64,000 bases of DNA from Phoronis australis (taxonomy: Eukaryota > Phoronida > Phoronidae). The notes under the pieces were generated by a model. That model saw nothing but the letters and a program-made list of their open reading frames with translations, had not been told where the DNA came from and made no database searches. Positions within the stretch are counted from its first letter, which is position 1, and each line of letters opens with the position of its first letter. The stretch is from contig NMRA01000014.1 of assembly GCA_002633005.1 (NCBI GenBank), positions 1,088,838 to 1,152,837 of the forward strand, given 5' to 3'. Positions 12,801-23,695 of this stretch are shown in pieces. The translations under genes and the position numbers were made by a program.

Positions 12801-15800
12801 GATCTGAGGAGCTAGATACCTGACTCAAGGGTCTAGCAGTATGCCCCGGTGGGACTCTAACCCACGACCTGAAGTAAAGGCAGTAGACACTCATATCTCT
12901 GGGCTACACCGCCTCCTTTTTTCTTAACAAGGGCACGATTTGCATTGATTTTCGGACTTCAGTCCATTTTCTGCTCTTCCCGCTGGGGCAGTTGTGCCTT
13001 TCTCCCTTCATGAAGTTTGACAGACACATGTCAGTAAAGAAGATACTAGCTTCTTCCTGGCTTCACACGGCTTCGACATGTTCTGTGCTCCATTGTGACA
13101 ATTTTAGTGCTTTGGATCTGTTTGTTATTTCTGCAAGTCTGTTAGCCAAATGGTTTGAAGGATAGTTTTTAAATCTTATGGATTACTTTCTCGTGATAGA
13201 AACCTCGCTGACTTTGATTTATGGACAGTGTTGACTACTGCTGCAGCCCCCTAGTGATCATGGCAAATTGTTTTGTATAGTTCAGGTGATAATGTCTGGC
13301 ATCCATTAATGGATGGATCTGACTGCTGCTGTGCCTCAGTAGTGATCTTAGTTTTCTTTATGTGGCAATCTTGGTGTCTATCAGGAATGCATTTGCTAAT
13401 TTTCAGATGACTAGCTTCACACCTCATAGGCTCAATTTTAAGTTCACCATTGTTGACAGTTGCGTAGAAGTGTTTGAAAAAGTTATCACCCTTTATATCA
13501 GTGACATTTGCGATGCTCATGATGCAGCTCAATCTCAATTTGTGTCTATGTGTTGTGTTATGAAATTATAAAAAAATGGATTCAGACTTTTGGTGCATTG
13601 AGCCTATCTGAGCAGCCTGCACACATCTGATGCAACATGCGTTAGGCCACCTGCACTATTTTTTAATGAAGCAGTTATGTAACTTTAGTTTTTTCAAGGA
13701 TTTGTGGTGGTTCAGGATAACATGTTTACCCATCAATGATTGGAGTACCTCAAGAAACGGTAAAAACCAAACTGAATATACATTTTGATCACTATTTCAG
13801 TAGAAGATGAAACCAAATACAATGAAACAATTGAAACTTATAATTTCTGAAAAATACCGTTTCTTTAGAGCTTAATTTCTGCCATATGTAATTGTCATTT
13901 CTGTGTATGCTTGGAGGTAAACCGAGGAGGCAGGAAAGCGTTAAAATGGCGATCTGTTGCATTTGGTGTTTCCGCCTAACCCTGCAAACTTCATGGCCTT
14001 TGCTTTTAGAGAGAGAGTGTTTTAAGCAATAGTTCTTGCAGGAAGCAGATGATTGAAGTAATGGTGAAATTAAATTAAGTCTTACCTTGTCCATCCACCC
14101 CCGTTACTTGTCATGTCACAATCTGAAAGACGTGGCATGTTTAGATTTAAGTGAAATACTTTAAGACCATAGGCGTTTACAAAAGTGTGCGCACATATTA
14201 AGCCACTGTAGAGATGTTTCTGCCATTTTCATCCACCAACATTCATTTGATATTTTTTGTTGAAGAATGTACCCAGATTAAGTAGTTAAAAATGGTCAAA
14301 TGTTTTGCTAACTTGGATAATCCCCCTCTCACGCTGACCTGCAATTTTGTATAATTTAAAAGTAACAGGACTATTACAACTTAAAGATCATGAAGTTACT
14401 TACAGACGTTAATTGACTCTTGGCTACAGTTGGGTTTGATTCTGTAGTATCCATTTCCTTCTGCAAGGCCCCACTCTAGGTACTGTTTGCAAGATTGTGG
14501 GTAACCTGGGAATACCAATCATTAAACATCACAAAACTGCACTGAACAAAACTGTAGTAATGGCTCAAAATTCATATTTCCTTTGCTGAATTTTATCCAG
14601 ATGGTTAATTTATGCGAAAACAGAGTTGTAATAGTTGTAAAATGTAGATGTTTTTACAATTCATGTAACTATATTTATGTTCGTAATTTACTGCAGTTGT
14701 TTACCTCTGTTGTTCACTGCTTCACATTCCTTCAGATACCTGGATGTGTTCTGCAGCATTGTACTAAGATGATCCACTTCTGTCTGTTTGGCTAAAAGAC
14801 CTGCCTGTAACATCTCAACCAGTTTCTCTGACTTTGTTAGCTTATTTTCCAATTCCTTGATTCTTTTCAGTCCATCGTTACCTTCGTTGGGAGACTTTTC
14901 AAGTTGGTCCAGCCTTAAGCAGCATAAAACACATACGGTTATTGCTAATTCTGGTATCCTCCAAGCTGTGCAGAGATTTGGCATTACAAAATAAATCTTG
15001 TGCTCCTACAGCTATAATGCATTTGATGCTGATTAAAATTTTAGTTTGGTCCTGTATGGTTAATCATAATGACTTTCCGTTAATAGAATAATAATAATAA
15101 ATTTTGACTGTATTGACGAAGGAGAGGAGGTTACAGTCACTAAACGTTACCTCTTGTCCTGTTTTGCATTCTCCTCCATTAGCCTCTTGATGTNCAAGTT
15201 CTCAGAAACGACTTGGTAGATTTTACTACAACTTGCAAATTTTAAAATTCATATATCAACCTCATAAATGCTGTTAGGATTTTTAAGTTAATTTTTGTAG
15301 AAATTAATTAATACTAAATGAGTAATTGAATATTCCTAATAGCGTTTTTGATACATATCAGCAAGTTTTCATTTAAAGGAGGTTTCATTAAAATCAACTG
15401 AAGGGTATTTGTGCTATGAAATTCAATGTACCTTTGTTCAAGTTCAAAATGAAAATTTGACTTAACAGGAGGCCATGTTATAATAACAATGACGCATATA
15501 TATAAAGTGTGCTTTTGTCGTCCTTGATCTTTCTTCTTTCAGAAAATACATACTTTTACTGGTTGACACAGCTTAGTTTTTCTGGTAATTGACTTTGAAT
15601 TAACGTTCCTCAACACAGTCCTACATATTTCCCCTTATTACTTTTTGGACTGATATTATTGTCCATTTTGAAAGTGAAGTGCAGTACACTCACTGCAATT
15701 TACAATAAGTAGAATATAAATCGGTAAATAAAACAACAAGAATGGATCAACTGAAATTTGAAATTTTCGGAGGTAACAACTTCCTTTATCAACAAAAACA

Positions 15801-18800
15801 GAAATAAAGTAAAATCAAACACGAAATGACAATTGACATATAAGATATGGTGTAATGAAAATGATACATTTTTGCGTAAAAAATTCAATGACATAGTTTA
15901 AGTTTTTATGTTCAATCCATGAGGCTCTATTGTATTCAGTTTGTCTATCCAATATTGTTCTCTTTTAAGTCTGTGAGGGGTATTGGGGTGTTGAAGTAAT
16001 TCATCTCAACAATAGTGTCTTACCAGTGTACTGGTCAGTCCAGGCTGTGCCAGTGGGTGTTCGGCAATTGAACACATTCTCCAGGCCAGAAGACAAGGTA
16101 CTCGACCACTTTGTACCGTTCAGCAATAGCCATGACTGCTCAATGCTGAGACTGATCAAACTGGCACTGGCTCCAAACTCTGCTGATGCAATGCCCATAC
16201 ATTGTATGAGTTCCTTTGTCCAAGTGACGTCATGGTTACAGGTCCTAGCTCCATTTTTGTAGTAAAGCCTGCCGGATAAAAGACAAGTTTCTATAATTAG
16301 TGCCAAAATTTGTAGTATGTGATTGTTCACAATTTTTGCCATTTTTGGCATTGTACAAAACGTAAATTTTGGGGATTGGGGGGTGGAAGAGATTGCTGCT
16401 ATTATCAAAGCTTCGAACCTTCAAAATTATGTGCATAGAAATGCTCTTCTGTGTTCACGGGAGATTTCAGCCAAACTTTAATAAAAATAAGTTTATGCAG
16501 TGCCGTGTATACTCAGCAATTTAATTCTATTTTCTAACAGTTTAGCCGTTCCTGCTTTTACATGTTGGCAGGAGGTATTGATGTCTGCCACTGTTTTGTT
16601 TGCGCCTGCATCAGGCAGTTTCTTTTTGTGCCTGTCTTAAATATCTACCAAGTTTTGTATAGGATCATGGTGAAATATGACACCGTTTTATTTCGGAGAA
16701 CAATGCTGATGTTGATTTTTGAATGAATTTGACTACTGCCATGCCCCCTTGCGACAATTTTATTTTTGTATCTGCCATATTCTTTTAAAATCATCATGTA
16801 ATTTGGAAGGTGTTTTTCCTTAACCAAAAAAGTAATTGTAGGCGGTCTGGTACACGTTATACCAGACATGCGCAGACCACACATGTAGGACCATTACAGT
16901 GATCACCTGGAACCATTTTTGTGTTTAACCATTGTGTAAGTTATAACTGATCTGAGGAGCTAGATACCTGACTCAAGGGTCTAGTAGTATGCCCCGGTGG
17001 GACTCTAACCCACGACCTTAAGTAAAGGAAGTAGACACTCATATCTCTGGGCCACACCGCCTCCTTTTTTCTTAACAAGGGCACGATTTGCATTGATTTT
17101 CGGACTTCAGTCCATTTTCTGCTCTTCCCGCTGGGGCAGTTGTGCCTTTCTCCCTTCATGAAGTTTGACAGACACATGTCAGTAAAGAAGATACTAGCTT
17201 CTTCCTGGCTTCACACGGCTTCGACATGTTCTTTGCTCCATTGTGACAGTTTTAGTGCTTTGGATCTGTTTGTTAGTTCTGCCTGTCTGTTAGCCAAATG
17301 GTTTGAAGGATAGTTTTTAAATCTTATGGATTACTTTCTCATGATAGAAACCTCGCTGACTTTGATTTATGGACAGTGTTGACTACTGCTGCAGCCCCCT
17401 AGTGATCATAGCAAATTGTTTTGTATGGTTCAGGTGATAATGTCTGTCATCCATTAATGGATGGATCTGACTGCTGTTGTGCCTTGGTAGTGATCTTAGT
17501 TTTCTTTATGTGACAATCTTGGTGTCTATCAGGAATGCTAATTTTCAGATGACTAGCTTCACACCTCATAGGCTCAATTTTAAGTTCACCATTGTTGACA
17601 GTTGCGTAGAAGTGTTTGAAAAAGTTATCAGCCTTTATATCAGTGACATTTGCGATGCTCATGATGCAGCTCAGTCTTAATTTGTGTCTATTGTGTTTTA
17701 TAAAATATGGATTCAGACTTTTGGTGCATTGAGCCTAGCTGAGCAGCCTGCACACATCTGATGCAACATGCATTAGGCCACCTGCACTATTTTTTAATGA
17801 AGCAGTTAAGTAACTTCATTTTCTTCAAGGATTTCTGGTGGTTCAGGATAACATGTTTACCTATCAATGATTGGAGTACCTCAGGAAATGGTAAAAACCA
17901 AACTGAATTTACATTTTAATCACTATTTCAGTAGAAGATGAAACCAAATATAATGAAACAATTGAAACTTATAATTTCTGAAAAATACTGTTTCTTTAGA
18001 GCTTAATTTCTGCCATATGTATTTGTTATTTCTGTATATGCTTGGAGGTACACCGAAGGGGCAGGAAAGCATTAAAATGGCGATCTGTTGTATTTGGTGT
18101 TTCCGCCTAACCCTGCAAACTTCATGGCCTTTGCTTTTAGAGAGGGATTGTTTTAAGCAATTATAAATAGTCCATGCAGGAAGCAGATGATTGAAGTTAT
18201 GGTGAAAATTAAGTCTTACCTCGTCCATCCACCCCCGTTACTTGTCATGTCACAATCTGAAAGACGTGGCATGTTTAGATTTAAGTGAAATACTTTAAGA
18301 CCATAGGCGTTTACAAAAGTGTGCGCACATGTTAAGCCACTGTAGAGATGTTTCTGCCATTTTCGTCCACCAACATCCATTTGATATTTTTTGTTGAAGA
18401 ATGTACCCAGACTAAGTTAGTAGTTAAAAATAGTCAAATGTTTTGCAAACTTGGATAACCCCCCTCTCCTGTTGACCTAAAATTTTGTATAATTTAAAAG
18501 TAACAGGACTATTACAACTTAAAGATCATGAAGTTACTTACAGACGTTAATTGACTCTTGGCTACAGTTGGGTTTGATTCTGTAGTATCCATTTCCTTCT
18601 GCAAGGCCCCACTCTAGGTACTGTTTGCAAGATTGTGGGTAACCTGGGAATACCAATCATTAAACATCACAAAACTGCACTGAACAAAACTGTAGTAATG
18701 GCTCAAAATTCATATTTCCTTTGCTGAATTTTATCCAGATGGTTAATTTATGCGAAAACAGAGTTGTAATAGTTGTAAAATGTAGATGTTTTTACAATTC

Positions 18801-21800
18801 ATGTAACTATATTTATGTTCGTAATTTACTGCAGTTGTTTACCTCTGTTGTTCACTGCTTCACATTCCTTCAGATACCTGGATGTGTTCTGCAGCATTGT
18901 ACTAAGATGATCCACTTCTGTCTGTTTGGCTAAAAGACCTGCCTGTAACATCTCAACCAGTTTCTCTGACTTTGTTAGCTTATTTTCCAATTCCTTGATT
19001 CTTTTCAATCCATCGTTACCTTCGTTGGGAGACTTTTCAAGTTGGTCCAGCCTTAAGCAGCATAAAACACATACGGTTATTGCTAATTCTGGTATCCTCC
19101 AAGCTGTGCAGAGATTTGGCATTACAAAATAAATCTTGTGCTCCTACAGCTATAATGCATTTGATGCTGATTAAAATTTTAGTTTGGTCCTGTATGGTTA
19201 ATCATAATGACTTTCCGTTGATAGAATAATAATAATAAATTTTGACTGTATTGACGAAGGAGAGGAGGTTACAGTCACTAAACGTTACCTCTTGTCCTGT
19301 TTTGCATTCTCCTCCATTAGCCTTTTGATGTCTGCTTCTAGTTGAGCAATTGTCTGCCTCTGGTCACCATCGTTATTGCTGGAGCATGTAGGTGCCAAAC
19401 GTACATTGTACAAGCATTCACCACTCTCAAGTTGACAGCTGCTTGTGATACTTTCTGTGAATCTGACTTGGAATAGTATAACAATGGACAATATTGCCCA
19501 AAACAGTAGACAAGTGATCCCTCTATTCTCAACCATTATTAAACAACAAGTTTAAGCCAATGATTTTATCCAGACTCTATCTGGTCAGTCAACAAAACCC
19601 CAGTTGCTTGGCTACCTTGAGGTGGTCCTTAGTTTTAACTGGTTGTCAGTTTGAAGTAAGGGTTTTATCTGGCCTAGATTTTGCAATGGTTCGCTGTAAG
19701 TTTGTTATGTCTGTGTAATTGTCATGAGAACCTGGTGTATGATAAAGATGTTCCCCTAATGGTTCTTTTAAGTTTGGCTGTGGCCAACATTACCATGGAA
19801 ATGTTTCTAAAATTGTGGCATTTTAAGTGGGATTTGTGGACAACTGTCGATAATTAGATAAATTATGATCTTTTTGCAAAACCTGCACAATTTTCGATTT
19901 CTCGAATTTTGCAAAATTCTTTCTTTTTACATATAAATTTAGTCGTATAACAAACCACAGGTGCCTATTACCTGAATAGTTGACACTTCATGAATTATTT
20001 TACCTATGCAGATATGTGTGCTCACTAGCTATTTTTCCCTTGGATACCTACTGTACGAATTTTTAGAGAGAAATACCGTGTTGCAAGGGTTGTGTACGGA
20101 ATATTTGAGGGTACGAACTGTCAGAGAATTTGCCGTTAACTGATTAAGGTCGTATACACCTAGTATACCAAACCACTCTTATCCTTTGAGATAAAGAACT
20201 TATGTAACCACTTTCCAGTTTTGCTGAGATGTTTTTACTGGTATGTCACTTTGTAATGCAGAATCTCTTATTTCCATTACATTACAAAATAATACAGTTC
20301 ATCCAAAAAGGAAGTGTAGCAGACGAAAGGTATATCTTTGCAAAAATAAGATCATTCATGAGTAAACATAAGATCAGTCATAGTAGTATGCAGGATCATG
20401 CAGCTCTCTGTTTGCTGTCAGCCGCCCACTTATGTGAAAGATTAGTGCTTTGGAAGGCTCTCACACCCTGGGCAAGTGCTGAACGCCCAGGATGTCACCT
20501 AATTGAATGATAAACGGTGCTTTTGCAACATGTCATTTTTATTTCTGTTGGCAGCTCATTTATTTCGCAATATCAGCTTTTTAATGCTATAAGGCCCTTC
20601 GTCGGATGCATGTTCTGTAGGCGATCTTGTATGACCGATAGGTGTTGTGGCTGTGCTCGTTGACAACCACGAAATTCAAATTGTCGGCTGGTTTGTTTCC
20701 ACTTTTAGTCATTGCAATGGGTTTAAATTGTTGTATTTCATTTATGTTGTTTTTATTTTACAAAAATTCTATCTTTTGGGCAGGTACACATTTAGTGTGA
20801 TTTATCAAGATAACTATCCATACAGAGAGTGGACTTGAGTGTACGGAATGATTAAGATCTCTTGATCCATTCCAGTCCATCGTATAACTGTGCATTGGTG
20901 CTAAGCAAAAGACAGTTGGGTAGCTTAGCAATAGACCAGAATTCATATCTGCATTTGAAAACCACTCTCCCTAATATGTAGTTGACCCTAAATGCAAGAT
21001 TTTTGTAATATGTGTATTACAATGTTTTCTAGCTCCTTTGATGAGTATTGTTCAGAAGTGCGTTCTGGTCGGCTGGAGTGGAGCCCAGTTCACAGAGAAG
21101 AGAGATTTTGGAGAGAGAATGCTGGCCGATTTAATGAGAAGAATTATGAACTACTCAAGTAAGGAATCTTGGGTCTGAATAAATTAAGTTGGTTAAGGAA
21201 GGAGTTGCATTTTTGCTAAATGTGACTAAAGTTGAGATCTTAAAGGAAAATTGTCAAAAGTATGTCATTATGTTGTGTGTACTTCTAGAATCTTGATAAA
21301 AATGCTCGACAGTCATAATACCTTCATATTCTTTGTTACTGCTCAATGCATATGCTTGAATGTATTTCCAGAATCTTGATAAAACTGCTTGACAGCCACG
21401 ATCCTCTCATTCTGTCTGTGGCTGCTCATGACATCGGCGAGTACGTCAGACACTACCCACGTGGTAAACAGTAAGTTGATTGAACCATATTTTCCTGCTC
21501 TAGTACTGTCAGTGGTGTCACCTGGTGACGAATACAATAGTATTTCACCTCAAAGGATAGATAATATGGGAACTAGTATATTGACATCATGTTGTTTGGA
21601 CAAGACTTGTTTGCTTCATGTTGAAAGTCTCTGGTAGAAAATACTTTTTGGCAAATTCATGTTCTGAAGTTGCTCTTAGGAATACCATCGTAGTAATCCC
21701 CATGCTGGAAACTAATACCCAAGTATATTCATTAAGAATACAATTAGGTATTTTCCAGAAGCAATGTTGTCAAAATTGATGACTTTGAGGGTGGGTCCTC

Positions 21801-23509
21801 TGGAGGCAGTCTTTTTAGGATGGGCCCTCTGGAGGCAGCTTTTTGAGGGTGGGCCCTCTGGAGGCAGCCTTTTTAGGATAAGTGTGTAGCTGGACTTCCA
21901 AATCTGGGGTGATATTTGGCACGTGCGTGACCTGTCTAGCACCCAGAGATTTCAGTAATTACCCAGCTATATAGAGAGCCTGTTGGGATTGTTGTCCAGA
22001 CTCCCTGTTGAAGAATTTATTTGTTGCTTGATTTGACAATTATAGTATTAATTTAAAATCACATCAGTTTTCATAACGTGCAGAATATTATCCGACCGGA
22101 ATTTATATCAACAAAAATAATTATTTCTCACCCTGTTTGTATACTGCTTAATGCAAACTGATTTCCCAAGTTTATGTCAAAATAGTGAAAATGCGACCCA
22201 AAAGTTTCCCAGAAAGTTAAAAATAGCATGCATCTTAACACACCATCACTTTGTCCATTACATTGACTGCTCTCTTGAGGGTTGATCACAATTCCAGTGT
22301 AACTAATCTTGCAGAAATTCATAAACAGGGAAAACACTGAAATGCAGTTTAACTGACCAGGCAAAATTAAGTTGGAGGTGGAGAGAATAGTTTTGCCATA
22401 TAAATTCTGTCTCTTTTGTATTGGTCCTATTGTGTCCATCTTTTTATCAATTAGAATTTGTTATAAAGTCTTGGCACATTTGTATCAAAAATATATTTTA
22501 GCTGTTTTGCATTTACTCAGTTATTCAGGTTGAAGTTACTGTTTGAATATTGCATCCATGAATACATGGCGGGGCACAGAGTCATATGACCCCTCTTCTC
22601 TTTAAACCCCCCTTTCCTGCAGATGCAACCTGGGACCCCCCTACAGGAAAATGGTATGGCCCAGCACTCAGAGGAAACAACATGAACATCCCACTTTTGC
22701 AGCAACTGTCCTAATATCAAACTGCTGCGAGAAAAAATGAATTTGAAGAGATACCAAAATGTAGACCACATTTAAAACCTGCACATAATGTTTGATTTTA
22801 TTTGCAGTGTGATTGAACAGCTGGGTGGTAAGGAGTTGGTTATGAAGCACTTATCACATGGGGACCCCAATGTGAGATATGAGGCCCTCCTCTCTGTGCA
22901 GAAACTAATGGTGCACAACTGGTGAGTCACAATTTGCAGAGCAAAATGTAGTAACTTTAATCTCCCTTGTCCATTCACTTCAATGCCCACTATGTCTCTG
23001 TTGAGAAATTCTAAAAGTGGGCATGCAATAGTGAATTTGTTGAGAATTCAGGGATGAACTTACACAAAGGTGATTGTGTCGAGGGGGGATTGTTTTTGCA
23101 TGGAAACGGACTTTAGTGAAAATTCTCATTCTGCCCATTGTAGCATGGCATGCACTGTAATTTTCTCTTCTGTTTTTGATGATAGTAAATATCTGACAAT
23201 AGTGCCCAGAACTTCAGGGTGAAAACCCGGGTTACCACTATTCCAACAGCAGGTTTATTATCCAAGATAATTGGGTTTACAGTGTGTCTAGGGTAGAACT
23301 AAATGAAGTGGAAAAGTGGGGTTGATTTACCTTCTATCCAATATACCAGGTTTGTTCATAACCTGTTTACTAGGCTGATCAGTGGTGCTGTTTGGGGCAT
23401 CATCTTGTAGTCTGGTGGGTTACATTTGACTTTCCTTTGTACTTTCAGGGAATATTTAGGAAAGCAACTTGAAACTAAAGATTCAAAGGTGGACGCACCT
23501 GAATTATGA
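872..23509 (+). CDS. ATP6V1H: V-type proton ATPase V1 sector subunit H (13 of about 14 exons)
   Basis: Subunit H is the cytosolic HEAT/ARM-repeat regulator that couples V1 ATP hydrolysis to proton pumping and silences free V1. Exons: 872-953, 1254-1353, 1526-1615, 3034-3147, 3632-3736, 5243-5340, 5462-5569, 7203-7287, 7733-7911, 21033-21158, 21372-21470, 22808-22921, 23449-23509 (TGA). All junctions are GT/AG and phase-compatible, giving about 453 codons against 483 aa in human. Diagnostic stretches are [66 protein letters not shown] and VIEQLGG; the end is short ([13 protein letters not shown]). The first seen exon starts in phase 1 ([17 protein letters not shown]), so about 10 N-terminal residues lie in an upstream exon I could not find. 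The vertebrate 18-residue optional insert is absent. The 13-kb ninth intron contains a gene on the opposite strand. Three exon edges are tandemly duplicated. Confidence 0.96.
2475..2980. mobile_element. hAT-like MITE, about 506 bp, in ATP6V1H intron
   Basis: The element is bounded by perfect 13-bp terminal inverted repeats (CAGGGCTTGGAAT at 2475, its complement ending at 2980). It is flanked by the direct repeat ATATAG (2469-2474 and 2981-2986). The interior has TTCCGCG motifs near both ends and no long ORF. TIRs beginning CAGGG are typical of hAT elements, though hAT target duplications are usually 8 bp and here only 6 bp match exactly. Confidence 0.75.
3148..3378 (+). repeat. 69-bp tandem repeat derived from an ATP6V1H exon end plus donor
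   Basis: After the exon 3034-3147, whose coding end reads [12 protein letters not shown], the last part of the exon and its donor recur with an exact 69-bp period. Copy ends are at 3216, 3285 and 3354. Donor positions read GTAATG (3148), GTAATG (3217), CTACTG (3286, lost) and GTAGTG (3355). Copies 2-4 remain open in the host frame. An in-frame TGA right after copy 1 (3157-3159) blocks read-through from the real exon. Confidence 0.85.
3737..3935 (+). repeat. Tandem copies of the next ATP6V1H exon end plus donor
   Basis: The end of exon 3632-3736 ([17 protein letters not shown]) recurs as [17 protein letters not shown] ending at 3820 before GTGGGT. It recurs again in degenerate form, ending at 3913 before GTGAGA. 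Spacings are 84 and 93 bp, both multiples of three. Copy 1 reads open through to copy 2, so the second donor would add 28 residues in frame. Confidence 0.85.
3995..4036. repeat. GT-rich microsatellite
   Basis: Alternating GTGC/GTGT dinucleotide-type repeat inside an ATP6V1H intron. The remainder of 3940-5240 shows no recognisable exon or element. Confidence 0.8.
5570..7202. other. ATP6V1H intron, no recognised feature
   Basis: AT-rich intron between two confirmed exons. Short ORFs here show no homology I recognise. The stretch 6150-6600 is somewhat less AT-rich and might be an old element, but no terminal repeats were found. Confidence 0.5.
7440..7715. repeat. Minisatellite, unit about 60 bp, upstream of ATP6V1H exon
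   Basis: Roughly four diverged units of the pattern CCTGTGTCAGTGTA...TGTGTCACCCCTCAA...TTTACATT lie immediately before the acceptor of the exon starting at 7733. Confidence 0.75.
8455..8580. repeat. Dispersed repeat, copy A
   Basis: Contains TTGAGAACCAG, GGAGAAAAC and AAAATGCAGGG in the same order and spacing as at 30905-31015. The family is therefore interspersed. Type unknown. Confidence 0.6.
8651..8738. repeat. 21-bp minisatellite, four units
   Basis: Units of CTGGAACCCCAAGTCTTTGTC are repeated nearly perfectly inside the large ATP6V1H intron. Confidence 0.9.
8739..9959. other. Intron stretch without a recognised gene
   Basis: AT-rich intronic DNA of ATP6V1H, downstream of the 3' end of the nested - strand gene. 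No exon or transposon was recognised. Part of it could be that gene's 3' UTR. Confidence 0.4.
9960..15193 (-). CDS. Nested secreted coiled-coil/fibrinogen-related protein, copy 1 (5' truncated)
   Basis: Exons on the - strand: 15193-15151 (only the last 43 nt of exon 1), 14913-14705, 14505-14404, 14122-14086, 12116-11872, 10225-9960 (TGA). Exon 2 is a heptad-rich coiled coil ([16 protein letters not shown]). Exons 3-4 encode the start of a fibrinogen-related domain: [15 protein letters not shown], then [13 protein letters not shown]. Exons 5-6 ([32 protein letters not shown]) lack the usual fibrinogen C-terminal motifs. Joined to the intact first exon at 19536, the six exons give exactly 369 codons (368 aa). 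This copy breaks at an N at 15194 and lacks the signal-peptide exon. It sits inside an ATP6V1H intron on the opposite strand. It is likely extracellular and oligomeric; a lectin or recognition role is only inferred from the fold family. Confidence 0.8.
10226..11373. other. Last intron of nested gene, single-copy part
   Basis: This AT-rich intron lies between the last exon and exon 5 of copy 1. It is not present in the second copy: homology between the two copies begins around 11374. No exon or element was recognised. Confidence 0.5.
11374..15193. repeat. Large tandem duplication, unit 1 (about 3.8 kb)
   Basis: This stretch matches 15195-19331 along its whole length with only scattered substitutions and small indels; the 14.4-15.2 kb part is almost identical to 18.5-19.3 kb. 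It carries exons 2-5 of the nested gene and one SINE. Confidence 0.95.
12677..12920 (-). mobile_element. tRNA-derived SINE, about 244 bp
   Basis: On the - strand the element starts GGAGGCGGTGTAGCCCAGAG (tRNA-like head with A-box). It has a B-box-like GGTTAGAGTCC at 12852-12862 and ends in a T-rich tail. It is flanked by perfect 8-bp direct repeats TTCTTAAC (12669-12676 and 12921-12928). Confidence 0.7.
15194..15194. other. Ambiguous base N at the duplication junction
   Basis: This is the only non-ACGT base I saw in the window. It lies exactly where copy 1 stops (inside exon 1 of the nested gene) and copy 2 starts. Confidence 0.95.
15714..15993. other. Insertion of about 280 bp present only in unit 2
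   Basis: Unit 1 joins AATAAGTAGA directly to AGTAATTCATC, whereas unit 2 carries about 280 AT-rich bases between them. No clear terminal repeats or coding content were seen. Confidence 0.75.
16024..19536 (-). CDS. Nested secreted coiled-coil/fibrinogen-related protein, copy 2 (lacks last exon)
   Basis: Exons: 19536-19289 (ATG, phase 2 end), 19051-18843, 18643-18542, 18256-18220, 16268-16024. Exon 1 begins MVENRG, then a hydrophobic signal peptide or anchor ([16 protein letters not shown]). A Cys-rich [13 protein letters not shown] follows, resembling the Cys-Tyr-Leu/Pro patch N-terminal to the coiled coil of angiopoietins, then a helical coil. Exons 3-4 give the fibrinogen-domain start ending GGGWTR. 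Exon 5 differs from copy 1 by a few residues (for example A for P and T for N after the first Cys). After its phase-1 donor the next exons encountered are those of copy 1. Splicing into copy 1 exon 2 would be out of frame, but splicing into the terminal exon at 10225 would be in frame. Confidence 0.8.
16825..17068 (-). mobile_element. tRNA-derived SINE, second copy within the duplication
   Basis: Same SINE as at 12677-12920, at the equivalent position of unit 2, with the right flank TTCTTAAC at 17069-17076. The insertion therefore predates the separation of the two units or alleles. Confidence 0.7.
19537..21032. other. ATP6V1H intron and upstream region of nested gene
   Basis: No exon, RNA gene or element was recognised. 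The first few hundred bases should hold the promoter of the nested - strand gene. No clear TATA or other core element can be assigned. Confidence 0.4.
21289..21371 (+). pseudogene. Degenerate duplicate of an ATP6V1H acceptor and exon start
   Basis: Positions 21281-21310 repeat the acceptor and start of the real exon at 21372, giving [10 protein letters not shown] against [10 protein letters not shown]. The copy lies 83 bp upstream and decays toward its end. As 83 is not a multiple of three, use of the upstream acceptor would shift the frame. Confidence 0.75.
21780..21888. repeat. Minisatellite, three units of about 37 bp
   Basis: Repeats of GGGTGGGCCCTCTGGAGGCA separated by CTTTTT-type spacers in an ATP6V1H intron. 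Confidence 0.85.
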
Positions 23510-23689
23510 TTTCTTATCATCATATCTAGTTGTAATGTATAGGTACATTTTATTTCGGATACAATTGGAAGACATGCGCCATGTCGACGCCAGTCATTAT
23601 TCAGTGTTTTGGGTGACAGAGTTAACATCCGATCTATTTATTGTGTAGTTTTCATTGATGTCTGTAGGTGGCTCTTGATGTGCAATTAC

Positions 23690-23695
23690 AATAAA
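23690..23695 (+). terminator. Candidate polyadenylation signal of ATP6V1H
   Basis: AATAAA lies 180 bp after the ATP6V1H stop codon. A variant AATAATAAAG near 23850 is a second candidate. Confidence 0.5.

Larger units (their letters stand above)
15195..19331. repeat. Large tandem duplication, unit 2 (about 4.1 kb)
   Basis: Near-identical to 11374-15193, with one extra block of about 280 bp (about 15714-15993) and smaller indels. It contains exons 1-5 but not the terminal exon of the nested gene. Confidence 0.95.

Noticed and set aside
9960-19536. A single transcript joining both units into a protein with two repeated domains
   Set aside because: Copy 2 exon 5 ends in phase 1 while copy 1 exon 2 needs phase 2, so serial splicing breaks the frame.
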